Assembly (NCBI RefSeq): GCF_030269925.1
Contig: NC_085109.1
Span: 8,246,001-8,310,000, forward strand
DNA: 64,000 nt
Direction: 5' to 3'
From: Bombyx mori
Taxonomy: Eukaryota; Arthropoda; Insecta; Lepidoptera; Bombycidae
A program made the translations under genes and the position numbers. Shown here piece by piece: positions 11,875 through 23,700 of this stretch. The stretch's first letter is position 1, and the number at the start of each line of letters is the position of its first letter. The notes beneath the pieces were generated by a model. That model saw nothing but the letters and a program-made list of their open reading frames with translations. It was not told where the DNA came from and ran no database searches.

Positions 11875-12383
11875 GTGCGTATTGGCCCAACTAATATCAC
11901 TCCAATGAGTAATCTCAAGTTAAGTCCGTAGTGAACTAATCAATGAAATTTACAATACTAAAACCACCAAATAAATTGATTTAACATGTTTATTGGAACG
12001 AAATTGAAAATTGTTTCCGCCTTAGCACTCGTAATATTACACAAACAAAAAAAAAACACAAAGGTATTTTACAATGTTCGCAAATTTAACGAAACCCAGA
12101 CTTAGACTATAAACCTGCAAACTTCCCCCGAGTATAAGTAATAAAAAAGATCGCACAAAATCATATTTTATCGGGAAAGCTATTTTTCGTAGGCGGATCC
12201 CCGAGCGAGTTCCGTCGATGGTTATGTGAAATGCCTCAATTTCCCTCCAGCTATATAAAACGACCTGTTAACAATAACAACACTCATAAAGTAAACGTGA
12301 GCTAGCCCTAAAATGTTTATATTCGCACTTTATTTAACAAATACATTTGTCAATCATATAAATAGACCAATTTTACTTAGCAG

Positions 12384-12403
12384 TAAAACGTAGCAATTAG
12401 ACA
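12384..12403 (+). repeat. Target-site duplication, left copy
   Basis: The sequence taaaacgtagcaattagaca is repeated perfectly at 12951-12970 on the other side of the retrotransposon insert. Confidence 0.9.
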
Positions 12404-12950
12404 AAAATTAGAGAAGCCACCAAAGCGACGGATGCTCTAATCTACGCTAAGAAACTAAAATGGAAGTGGGCTGGGCACGTAGCGAGGCTAAAGGATGAGA
12501 GATAGACCAACAGGGTAACAACGTGGAAGGGTCCAATAGGCAAACGCCGGAAAGGCAGACCCCACATGAGATGGTCAGACGAGCTGATAAAAATAGCTGG
12601 TACCCGCTGGCCAAAAATGGCCCAAGATAAAGATACATGGTATTCTTTAGAGGAGGCCTTCACCTTTATTTGAGGAGGGTTCATGTAAACAAACTGTTAT
12701 ATTTACACACTATAAACTTTTTTTAAAAGCACTACCTACATTTATATATTTTTTAAACGAGGGGAGGGAGGGAAGAGGGATGAGAGGAGGAAGGAGAAAA
12801 GGGCAAACAAGTGTAAACAGCATCACTATTATTTTTTCTTCTTTCCTTTTTTTCTTTTTCTCTTCTTCTTTATAATTTCTTCTTCATACTTGAAACGTGT
12901 ATGTAACCTATTATTTGCATGAAATAAAAGGCTTATTATTATTATTATTA
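12404..12950 (+). mobile_element. 5'-truncated non-LTR retrotransposon with 20-bp target-site duplication
   Basis: The left part reads as the C-terminus of an endonuclease/reverse-transcriptase ORF (KKLKWKWAGHVARLKD, GKRRKGRPHMRWSDELIKIA, SLEEAF) and ends with a stop near 12672. About 270 bp of 3' UTR follow, ending in an (ATT)n tract. Perfect 20-bp direct repeats flank it, so this is a clear target-primed reverse-transcription event. A stop after KDER shows that it is dead. Confidence 0.88.
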
Positions 12951-12970
12951 TAAAACGTAGCAATTAGACA
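12951..12970 (+). repeat. Target-site duplication, right copy
   Basis: It is identical over 20 bases to 12384-12403 and directly follows the (ATT)n tail of the insert. Confidence 0.9.
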
Positions 12971-13012
12971 TAGAAACTAAACAATACCATTATGTTAATT
13001 TTGTAGGTGTAT

Positions 13013-13209
13013 TTTATATATATATAAATGAATTGCTTTTCGTTAGTCTCGCTAAAACTCGAGAACTTTGGCTAATTTTGGTCTTGAATTATTTGCGAAG
13101 TCCAGAGAAGGTTTAAAAGATAGATAAATATGAAAATTCTCGGAATTAAATAAAGTTTAGGTCTTTTATTTATCGATTGAGGCACTACGAAGTCTGCCGG
13201 GTCAGCTAG
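13013..13209 (+). mobile_element. Non-autonomous Helitron-like element (family 1), shortened
   Basis: It begins in a tatatatataaatgaattg tract, contains gttagtctcgctaaaactcg, and ends gccgggtcagCTAG followed by T. Compared with 31985-32279 it lacks internal parts, including the ggctggaccga segment. Confidence 0.7.
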
Positions 13210-15072
13210 TTTGTAATAAAAACTGATGTAAATTATTATTTTTCTCCTTTATTTTGATCACACGACATATGTATGTATTATGTAAAAAGTAGAAGAAAAA
13301 GCGTTGCTGCAGTACATAAATGATAAGCTAATAATTATTATATACCTAACTAAATTATGTCATAGATAATAAGTTACTAACAAACATTTAAAATATCTGT
13401 AATATATCTTCTAAATATTTTTTTTTGCTTTACAATGCCACGTCCCACTTGTAAATAATTCACCTGTATCCTTATCTATTCTTGAAATTTCAGTGCCTGT
13501 GTGAAAAATTGTTTCATATTTATGAGCTTCCTATAAATAAGACTATCCTCTGAAAATCAAAATAGTTTTAGTTGGAATAGGTATACAAAACATAATTAAA
13601 ACTAGTCCTATTAAAAGTGATTCTGGATGTATTCATTCTAGCACTATGTATTAAGTCGGCAATATAAGAACAAAGTAAGTACAACTTTCATTTTCCAGGA
13701 TTTTATCGCACGAAATCATATCGTGTTTGTGGAGCTCATAAAATTGCAACTTTACTATTTGTTTTCATCCCCTTGCTCTTTTTTGATGAAACAGTTGTTT
13801 CAATATGACGCTTGTACTCGTAGTACAATGTACAGTGAGTTCTACTTTCGTAAGATTTTGCTTATTTTTTTAGTTTCATTACTAATCTAATAATTGATTA
13901 ATTAAGAATTACAAAAACAAAATTTTTACCTGATACTATACGGTATTCTTTTTAATGTTGGCGCCATAATTTACTCGTATAGGGTAGTGTAGCGACACAT
14001 GGATTTATTAATGTATTTATACTGTGTATTTTTTATGTGATGAGAGAAACCAAGCTGAAAAACCAACTTGTAAACTTGAAACTTAAAATACATATGTCAT
14101 CACAGTGGAAACGGCAAATCTTGTCACCTAATTTACAAAAATACATATTATTTTGTGTAAATAATATAAATCATCACGGCACCAATCGTCAAGATCGTCT
14201 TTGGCGATTACAATACTCGTTAAAAAAAAACTTAATGTAATCAAAATTCAAAACTATCCTCAATTGCTGAAGGTAGACCCAAGTTATCCGGAATTCATTG
14301 CCATCACTTAAATTTTAGTGACACGGCCGCTGAGAGAATGCTATGCACAACGTCTGTCTTTTCGTATGATAGGTTTTTTAAAGTACGTCTTCCGTCAACA
14401 TCTTTTGTTACAATCATATTAGCTGTTATGCTCATTTGTACTAATTTTATTTTAGTATTAACGTTAATCACCTGTTGAATAAGTACCTATAGGTGATGCG
14501 ATTTATAAAATATCCCAGAAACGTGATCGAATACTGAAACTCATCTACGATTTTACAACGCAAGCAATAATTCAATCAGACGGGGCTTAACCGGGCTTCG
14601 TGTTTATGAAATACGTGAACCCTTATCATATTGTTTTGACGACCTCTATCCTCTCCATATAAGCTTTCTGATATTCGATATGCTTACCATATTAAAAATA
14701 TATAGCTCATATTATTTTGTTAAATATCATCATGAATTATTTAATTTAACGTGAATACCTATGCCTAGCTCGAAAGGCTGATTTATCAGCTACGATGAAA
14801 CAAAAGATATCCCGCTCTTCAAACCGGCTTCGCGACAAAAATGAACAAGATGGCGATTACACATAGCGCGAACTAACAATTCGCCTTTTCATCAATAGAC
14901 CATATTGATTGACTCCGTCACCCTATCTTTCCGATACGCCGAACAGGCGGTCAAGACGACGAACAAAGAAGCTTTTGATAGGCGGGTTATCCGAATCCCA
15001 CCTAAAAGGCTTTTAAATGAGCTCCCCTCTACGATGTTTCCCGAGTGATATGACTTGTCTTGCAATATGACG
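13210..15072. other. AT-rich intergenic DNA
   Basis: I see no exon, RNA gene or intact element here. A 67-codon frame at 14037-14240 has no recognisable content. Confidence 0.4.
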
Positions 15073-15162
15073 GTAGGCAGCGGCTTAACTCTGCCCCTGG
15101 CATTGCTGATCTACTCACCATCTGGGCTGTATGATCATCTGCCTACAAGGGCAATAAAAAAA
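15073..15162 (+). repeat. Non-LTR retroelement 3' tail (family A)
   Basis: Words gcagcggcttaactctgccc, ctggcattgctga and gcctacaagggcaataaaaa match the tail at 58933-59056. The element ends in an A run. Confidence 0.65.
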
Positions 15163-15309
15163 GTCGCTAACTGATACCCCCGGTAAACAGCAGGGTTGCT
15201 GGATTATAACCAGCGTGCGGTCATCCGTCACCCATTTTCTCTTTAGTAAGATGCGTATATAGCAGCCAACACGCCGGTTCACTAAACAGCGTATGAGGGA
15301 GAGCCGAAG

Positions 15310-15440
15310 AAGTTAAAGGGACATGATTCGGATGAAAGGCGCAGCGTGTGTAGGCCTTCCACGAGGTAGACCGACAGCCTGCTATTGTGGCAAACCTTGG
15401 GGGAGGCCTATGTCCAGCAGTGGACTTACGTGGGCACAGT
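15310..15440 (+). repeat. 3' end of a non-LTR retrotransposon, remnant
   Basis: It contains ggaggcctatgtccagcagt followed by ggac, the typical end of moth reverse-transcriptase ORFs, after cgaggtagaccgacagcc. The 70-codon frame at 15323 comes from this remnant and is not a gene. Confidence 0.45.
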
Positions 15441-15703
15441 ACAGCACAGATTCTAACGGGATCTCAATCCCGCCCCACAGTTCGACGGATACGGGTTGGT
15501 GCGAAGAAAGAAAGAGCACGATGTATCCATACTAAAACATATATTAAATTTCTAGGCATATAAAATTCATTAAAAAAAAATCTTCAAGAAATAGAAACCA
15601 TAAATCATTTTGTCTGAAAATAATCTTTCAACAAAAAGACAATAGAGCGAAACAATAGGCTCTTCGAGTAATTCGTTAGTGCAGTGGAAGTTTTATGTAA
15701 AAG

Positions 15704-17088
15704 ATGAGGTTACTGTGTACATGCATTAGTCTATCATTACTTTTAGTATTTACAAATGGTAGGGATGAAGATAAAATTGTTAAAGGTGAGTAATTTGATT
15801 TTTGATAACCCGCTATTTACAGTTTTCGTTTACCGACTATAATTACCAAAAAGTGTTGAGTGTGCTAAATTTAAAAGTGAGATCAAGGTATCACTAAACT
15901 ATTTTTAAATCATGACTCCAGAAAGTTCCATAACATAAGTGATTAATATCAGTTAAATGAATCTAAAACATGCTAGATTAAAATTGATTTACAATTATGA
16001 TATTTTTAATAAATTACATTATTCACATAAACTGTGATACTTTATAACCTGATAGTACATATTTCTAAAAACGACTGCAACTTTGCCTCTGTTTTCAAGT
16101 CATTTTTGGTTCCATTGCAAAGAAAAGAAAATCTGGTACCGTTGATTTAGTGCTTCTACAAACCCGTTAATGTCGTTAGGTTTCCCCGAGGGAAAATTTA
16201 CCAAGATTTTTGTTATAGGGCAATATTTCAACCATATTTTATTAATCTTTTCATTCGATGATAATGTATTAAAGTTTAAAACCAAAAGTAGCTTAATAAG
16301 TTTCTGATTTAGATAAACGAATGTAGTATAACATACTATAATTTAGACAATATTAAACACTTTATGTTAATTTAAATATTCCAGCTTGCTATTGGCCTAA
16401 TGAAGTATTCGAGCCATGCTTCGGTGGTTGTGCGGAAGTATCGTGTGACAACCCCCGCAGCCACTTACGTCCTTGTTACCCGTACTGCGAGCCTGGCTGT
16501 GTGTGTGAAGAACCCTACATAAGGGACGACCGGACCCATCAGTGCGTTCTGCCACAAGACTGCTCTCCGTAAGTCTTTCAATTCAGGATTCAATGATTTT
16601 AAAATTTCAGAATGCATTTGTTTTGCTTTTGGCGAAAATTACCACTTGAACATCGTCGCCCGTCTTCACGTCAAAGACACGTTGCGTTGAAGTTTCGTGA
16701 GCATAAAGACCTCAAATGCAAATGAATGTAACTGTCCACAAAAACAACGTATAGTAAACATGCTACATTTGAAAAGTACAATCTTATTAAGCTATTTTTT
16801 TCTAGGACGCAAATGGGTATCCCAATACCCACAAAAAGAGACAAAACATTATCACCAAAATATTCAGGAAGGTCATATCGAAGTCATACTAAACGAGAAG
16901 GTCAAGAAATTGTCGAGAACGAACTTCCACCGCCGAATTACAAGTTAGAAGATGCTAGAAGGAGTCCAGAAGTATCCAGGATGGGCAATTATTTTAATAT
17001 TGTCATAGCACCACCACCGATCAAAGCACTCCAGCCAAGGAAAATTCTACAAAGCGACGCATATAGACCAAACTCAAAAAGAATGTAA
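15704..17088 (+). CDS. Secreted TIL-domain protein 1 (serine protease inhibitor-like)
   Basis: Model: join 15704-15785, 16385-16568, 16806-17088; 182 residues. Donors are gtgagt and gtaagt, and acceptors ttccag and ttctag. Exon 1 encodes a signal peptide (LLCTCISLSLLLVFTNG). Exon 2 encodes a complete TIL domain with ten cysteines: CYWPNEVFEPC, CAEVSC, then CYPYCEPGCVC and CVLPQDC. TIL domains form five disulfides and many block serine proteases through the loop between Cys5 and Cys6, here only YPY, so inhibitory activity is uncertain. Exon 3 encodes a 94-residue basic, proline-containing tail with no recognised domain. Introns are phase 1 then phase 2. AATAAA lies 5 bases after the stop. It is the first of three tandem relatives. 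Confidence 0.85.
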
Positions 17089-17092
17089 TTCA

Positions 17093-17098
17093 AATAAA
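17093..17098 (+). terminator. Polyadenylation signal of TIL gene 1
   Basis: AATAAA directly follows the stop codon of the TIL gene at 15704-17088, followed by a T-rich stretch. Confidence 0.65.
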
Positions 17099-17474
17099 GA
17101 GATTTTGTATCATTAGGTTTCATTTATTTCATTAGGTTCCATTTTGTTTTAAATTATTTTTACCATCTGTTTTACTATCGATCTCCATAGACAAATGCAA
17201 AAATCGTAAACTATGCTTGTTGTGTTTGAATAATAAAACTAAAATGAATTTCATCGAACAATCACTGAAAGGCAAAACAAGGAGATTAAGTTTTTCTATT
17301 TTTAATGACTTCAATACGAAGACTGCTATCGCAGTTTGGAGCACTGAAGAATTCGACTTTCCGTACAACCTTTTGTGTCTTGTTAATATAATAACCCTTT
17401 ATAACCGTGTACAATTTCACTTGTTTCGCGGTCTTCAATCGACATACATCTGACATTAACAGTGACAAATTAAA

Positions 17475-20278
17475 ATGAGAATACTATTGATATTGGCTCT
17501 TCTTTTATGTAAGTCACTATTTGAAATTTTAAACCGGTTTGGATATTATGACCTTAACACAAAAGTCATATTACAGATAACATCATTGCATTAGCAACGA
17601 GACCTAACTATGATTATGAAGACGATATTAACAAAAGACTTATAAGTGAAAGGAGAAATTCAAGACAAAAGGCTTTATTGAAATCAGACGACCATAAAGA
17701 CTGGGATACTCGACGACGGTTTGAATATGACCGATTCCTTGACGATTCTGACGTTAAGAGCCATACTGGTGTCGATAGAATTAGAGAAGCCGAATCATAT
17801 CGACAACACTATGAAGATCCTGATAAATGGAACAACGGCGCGACGAAAAGTATGGAAATGACACACGCCGCAATATTTTCGTTAGTAAAATGACTCTTGA
17901 ATATTTCTTAGCACTTTTAACTTATTAACCAGAAGTAAATATAACACCGTTAGCCCGTTAAAATTAGCTTGGTGACTGGACCTTTAACCTGTCTTCCCAG
18001 TAAAGATAATTATAAGCAAAAACAATCGTCATTTATCCATTAATGAGTTTTTTGTCTCGCAGGGAAAAAGACCAGGAAAAGAAGTACCCGTTTGTAATGA
18101 ATTGTGAGAGACCTCATGAAAGGTATTAATTTAAAACGTAACAAAATCAGTAAGAATTAATTACATACATAAATATAAAATTTCTGAAACTAAAATTTGA
18201 GAAATCTTGGTTTCGAAATATACACTAACAAAGAAACAAACAAAATGGTATTGTGTTACTGTCACACGTCACAAATAACATTAACAATATCAATATTTAA
18301 ATAATACATTGCTAACCAATGTCAATATACTTTCCCTCAATTTAAAACAAATTTATTATATTGTTCAATGCATGTGATATGAGGTTATTGAACCGTATCA
18401 TTTGATTAAGCAAATAAACGGTACGTAGGTACGAAGCGTGCTTCGCTGGCTGTGCTTCAGTAACCTGCGACAACCCCCGAGACCGACTGCGGCCGTGCTA
18501 CCCTTTCTGCGAACCTGGTTGCATTTGCGTTCACCCCTATGTGAGAGATGATCGGACACACAAATGCGTCTTGCCTGAAGATTGTACCAAGTAAATCGCA
18601 GCGACAATAAATAAAATTTGCTTACTTACTAACCTCGTTATGAATATGAACACAACAAAAAGAAAAAAAAACGTCTAATTAACTTATTAATAGTTGCGGC
18701 GTGAAATTATCGAGGAAGGTAGAAGGTAGCGCAGGCAAGTTACCTATTATGCCCGTAGCGTATCTCTTTCGATAATTGCGTTTTTTTTTATTGCTTAGAT
18801 CGGTGGACGAGCTCACAGCCCACCTGGTGTTAAATGTTTACTGGAGCCCATAGACATCTACAACGTAAACGCGGCACCCACCTTGAGATAGAAGTTCCAA
18901 AGTATCAGTATAGTTACAACAGCTGCCCCACCCTTCAAAGCGAAACACATTACTGCTTCACGATAGAAATAGGCAGGGTGGTGGTACCTACCCGTGCGGA
19001 CTCACAAGAGGTCCCACCACCAGTAATTACGCAAATTATAATTTAGATTTTTATTACACGATGATATTCCTTCACCGTGGAAGTCAATCGTGAACATTTG
19101 TTAAGTTGGTACGTATTTCTTTAGAAAAATTGGTACCCGCCTGCAGGATTCGAACACCGTTGCATTGCTAGATACGAATGTACCAGAGGTCTTATCCTTT
19201 AGGCCACGACGACTGCGTCAAATAAAGACTACATAAAACAGATGCAATAAGAAATTATGTTCAAAAAATTTTAATCACAAAATTTCTGGTAACGAAATCT
19301 CGTGAAAATGTTAAGCTAAATGACTTAATCCGGTGTGGAAATACATTGTAGCAAAACGAGCCTCACCGCAAATTAAAAGGCTCTTAATGAGGATTATTTT
19401 AATGAATGAGGCGAATAAAGTAACTTTTATAAATTTCGTTTTGTGTCGGTTTTAACATAAATGATGGGTTTGATAATGATTCTTAGTGGACGATCATCAG
19501 TGGATGATTTTAGAATTTGAATATTGTCTGTATTGGTTATTCAGAAACATTAGCATAAAAAAATTACCATAAACTAATTTTGTTTTTAAGCTAATCTTAA
19601 AAGCTATGTTTTTACGATTTGTACTTATTGTGATAATTATTTTAATATTTCATTGACTACCGAGGCTCTCCGCGTTAAGAGGATATTACTGGAGCCCATA
19701 GACAACTGTGTAAACGCCGTCGTAAAACAAGCAGTGAAATTGAAAATTGAATTTTTTTTGTTCCCCTAAATGGATTTATCAAGTCGTCTGTCTATTGTTA
19801 AGTGATTACCGTAGCCCGTATCCGTCATGACGTGAATGCTACCACCCTCATTGAATGAGTCGAACTCACGATGTTAGTGTACAAGGGCTGTCCCACCCTT
19901 CAAACCGGAAAGATATGTTCGAAAAAATTGCCAACCCGGCGCGGCGGCGTAGACAAAAATCACAGTTAGATTTTATGTTCATGGCAATCTCTTACGGCCA
20001 GTTTTTAAAAACGGAGGTTATTATATTCCATTTATAATATAATAAATAAAACAGACTCGCAGTTTTGAGCACAATGTAATTTTAATATGTTGAAACATGT
20101 GATTTTTCAAGCATAAGCCTCATTATATGTATAATTATAATCTTGTTGTTAATGTCAATAATTTTATTCATACAAAAAAGAATACACATTTCTGCATGTC
20201 TAAAATTGTAATTAAAAGTATAATTTCATTTTTTACAGGGGCTTAAAAGGTATTCCTGATCTTGGTGACGACCGGTAG
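17475..20278 (+). CDS. Secreted TIL-domain protein 2
   Basis: Model: join 17475-17508, 17577-17880, 18063-18122, 18429-18590, 20239-20278; 199 residues, all junctions in frame. Exon 1 and the start of exon 2 encode a signal peptide (MRILLILALLLYNIIALA). Exon 2 adds an acidic/basic linker rich in Asp and Arg (DDHKDWDTRRRFEYDRFLDD). The TIL domain spans exons 3-4: its first cysteine is in exon 3 (FVMNCERPHE), the rest in exon 4 (CFAGC, CDNPRDRLRPC, CYPFCEPGCIC, CVLPEDC). It is about two-thirds identical to the TIL domain of gene 1. Exon 5 adds GLKGIPDLGDDR. Without the last splice, reading stops at TAA directly after CTK, so both forms keep the domain. The second donor is gttagt, which is weaker than the rest. 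The last intron holds a full-length Bm1 SINE. Confidence 0.8.
18781..19220 (-). mobile_element. Full-length Bm1-type SINE with tRNA-like pol III promoter
   Basis: On the minus strand it starts near gacgcagtcgtcgtggccta. It has an A-box-like tggcctaaagg (19196-19206) and a B-box-like gttcgaatcc (19146-19155), then the usual core and an A-rich tail at 18781-18789. It lies inside the last intron of TIL gene 2, antisense to it. The two pol III boxes make this the copy that best shows the tRNA origin. Confidence 0.9.
19680..19960 (-). repeat. Degraded SINE-like fragment
   Basis: Scattered Bm1 words (tactggagcccatagacaac, gctgtcccacccttcaaacc) occur with large gaps. It lies in the last intron of TIL gene 2. 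Confidence 0.45.
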
Positions 20279-20329
20279 AAATGAAATGACCATATGCATA
20301 CATATATATGTTATAATCTATTTTTGTTA

Positions 20330-20335
20330 AATAAA
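20330..20335 (+). terminator. Polyadenylation signal of TIL gene 2
   Basis: AATAAA lies 52 bases after the TAG at 20276-20278, followed by a T-rich run. Confidence 0.6.
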
Positions 20336-20727
20336 CTTTTTTACTACTGCATTTATTTGTTTCATATTTTATTAAATCAGTTTGTAATGCAACGATCGAG
20401 TGTTTAATTTTAAAACACTTGACGCAAAAAGAAGGTTTCGAAACACGAACAACGCAAGACCGCCGAGCCTTATCATTTCAAAGCGGTCATTGTATGGTAG
20501 CGCTAAAAAGAAAACCATACACGCATTATTTTTGCTTGAAAAAAAAACACAGGCCAGCAGAAACTGCACTGTGATAAGTGAGTTAAAAAGTGTAATTTTA
20601 AAGTACAATTTGTGCTTAATAACTGATCACTTTGTATCGTATTTCAGTTCAATAGAGTTCATAAGGAAATTGCAAAGCTAATGTTCCTTGCGGAGTCGTA
20701 ACCGCTAATTGGTTGTATCCTAACCTA

Positions 20728-23700
20728 ATGAATATCTGGATTTTATTCAGTTTATTCCTGCCACAATTTTTTTGTACTAAAGTCAAATTAAAATACGGTA
20801 ACTATCACTTAATTTATAACCATTAATACTTTTATGTTGTAAATATTTAAAAAAAATCAAATAATCATATTCACCTGTAGCAGATATTTCATCACAGATC
20901 TATGTACCAATCTGCATCATGGTAGTTCATCGCTAATGCTTACGGTTAAAACAAACGGATCCTTCGAATCAAAAGAGGCTCAGCTCACCAAATAATGGCG
21001 CACAAATACGAGCAATGATGAAAAGAACATACAATTTTACGAGATTTAAACCATTAAATTACAGAATGTGGTGAGCATGGCAGATTTGAATATTGCATTG
21101 ACGGGATCCCGGGATGTATTGTCGGCTGCCACTGCCATCCCGGTTTCTATTTTGACACGGAAACGAAAATATGTGAATCCAAGTAAGTGCAAATAAAATT
21201 GAATAACGTTATATATGTACATCAATTTCGAAACCTAAATACATGTTCGATGTCTAACAATATACATCTTTATTTGTAAGGAAAATAAACGATCGTAATA
21301 GAACGATGTAAATGTAGTTTTTTTGAACGATAACAAAGCTTATAAGTGGAACTGAAATATGTGTTGGTAAATCGTGTTTTCCTTGTAAATAACTTTCAGC
21401 ACACAAATGATGGAGGGATTTCGACGACATGCGAAGATAGATCCAACTAGGTTCCAAATTCCTGTGACAGAAACAGAAAACGTCAGTCCAACTTCAACGG
21501 TCGATCCTGTAAATGAGAAAGTCGATGAGATTACGAAAGACGCTGATGACCTTGGTGACTGGCTTTACAACCAATTTTTCAAAACAGTAGAAAATCAGGT
21601 GATCAATAAAACAAACGATAAAGAGCAGATCGTCAATAGAAGAAGTGGCTCCATGCCGCTAACTCACAAATCGAAGAAGAAACTTCGCAAACATTCAAAA
21701 AGAACAGGAAAGAAGAGGAAAATGAAGAACAATGCCTTGAAAAAGAAAATTTTACGAATAACACAAGACGACAGTCTCTTTGACTCTAGTTCCGATACTT
21801 CTTCAGACAGTAGCAGCAGTTCTGACTCAAGCAGCAGCAGTGAAAGCGACGAATATATAAAAAAGGAAAAAAACCACGGTCACAAAAAGATATTGCTGCT
21901 GAACAAAAAGCCTAAAGCGCCGTTGCCGTCATTTATATTCTTGCCAAACATGGGTACACCCTACTATCCTCCTATAGGCTTACCGCCACCGCCCGCTATA
22001 CCGATGTATCCAGTTGTGCCTGTACCACCAGTAGGACAGCTGCCCATCTTCGGAGGTATGTATCTAAAATTTATTCAATAAATCCAAAACAACATTAATG
22101 TTTTTTTTTCTTTCTAAATAGGTACTACGCCATCTTGCAACGACGAAAAACCAGATATAACAAATACTCGGTCCACAAAAAATGAACAAACGACTAGTTC
22201 CACTGTACCAATAACTACAACGCGAACAAGCTCTAGTTCAACTTCAGTAACATCGATCACTACCAACTCTCCTAGTTCAGACTCTGCGAATAGTACTTCG
22301 ACAACTACAGAAAAAACACCCAATGACCGAAGTGGCTCACAAAAGCCGTAAGTTCTTTAAATTACGACAATAAGCCGCACCTTTATCAGTCCATGACTTA
22401 ATAGTATTACAAGTAACAATTACACGAAATAATGGGTTCCAATCCTCTTAATTTTTATCTTCAAACTACGTCAGTTACATCCCACATCAACTATATATCG
22501 ATCATATGATTGCCTAAAATACGGACGATGGACGTAGTCAAAAGTAGTAGGGATATAAGACTCAAAACTAAATAAATGCAAGATATAACCGTCATCAAAA
22601 ATTGTTGCAAATAGTGCTTAATTTCATTAGCATTGTTTCTGGCTCTTTTCATGTTGTTAAAAATCTTAACATCAACGGCAAATCTTACAATTTTTTTATA
22701 TTATATTTCTGTTATAAATAAGCAGGTTTTATATAACTTTCATAGAATGCTGCTCTTTCATGTTTCTACGTATATTCATTTTAGTGTTAAATCTGTCCAA
22801 TTTTACGAGGCTCGTACTTTTTATTAAAAATCCTTTATTAAGCGCAATATCATATTATTATGTATTGATTAAATAATGACATCTACAGACAGTCTAATTA
22901 AGAACGCGCTGCTCTTAGTGGGTTTCTTAGTGTTCTCTATGTTTTTTTTCCGGTGAGGTGATCAATTCTATTCTTTCAACGTCAAAACTTTGAATTGTAA
23001 AGCGCGTAATTAAATGTTCTTTCGTAATTTGTACGTTTCTGTTTCCGTTTTAACCGTTTCCAAAGTTAAAAGCTGCATAATATACAAAAATAATTTTAAT
23101 TGGGTATCCTTTGCTCGTCACTACAATGTTAAAAATACACAACTCACAATATGGACTGATTATAATAAATGAATATTCCGGTACATAATTTACAATGTAT
23201 TGCAAAAGAAAGGCAGATCCATGCAACAGAACCACGGACGAGATCGTAGATGATTGTATTTGTTGTAAATAGCGTGTGGTGCGAAAAGAAATATCCACAT
23301 TTATTACATTAATTTTCAGAAGCGTTTTCCATATATCACTTCCATTAATTTAATTGGATTTTAATTTTTTTAGAAAAAAGAATCACACTAAAAGGAGGCT
23401 CGGACCTAAGGCTAAATTTGTAAGTAACTATGCATATTTTACGAACCATATTCCAAGCTAGAAACCATACAAGTACCTGATAGAAAGAAATGCTACGCAA
23501 TACAATTAAAATGCCTTAATTTCGATCAACTTAATTCAATCTCGATTTGTTTCATGTATATTTTACAAGTTATTTAATTTTGTTATTAAAAGTAAGCAAG
23601 ACGCCTGTTTTGGTCGAGCTCACAGCCCACCTGATGTTAAGTGGTTACTGGAGCCCATAGACATCGTAATAACGTAAATGCGCCACCCTCCTTAAGATAT

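Noticed and set aside
12442..12684. Two minus-strand frames of 80 and 63 codons
   Set aside because: They are antisense to the reverse-transcriptase fragment in the 12404-12950 insert.
19146..19206. tRNA gene suggested by A and B boxes
   Set aside because: The boxes belong to the tRNA-derived head of a Bm1 SINE; no full cloverleaf can be formed.
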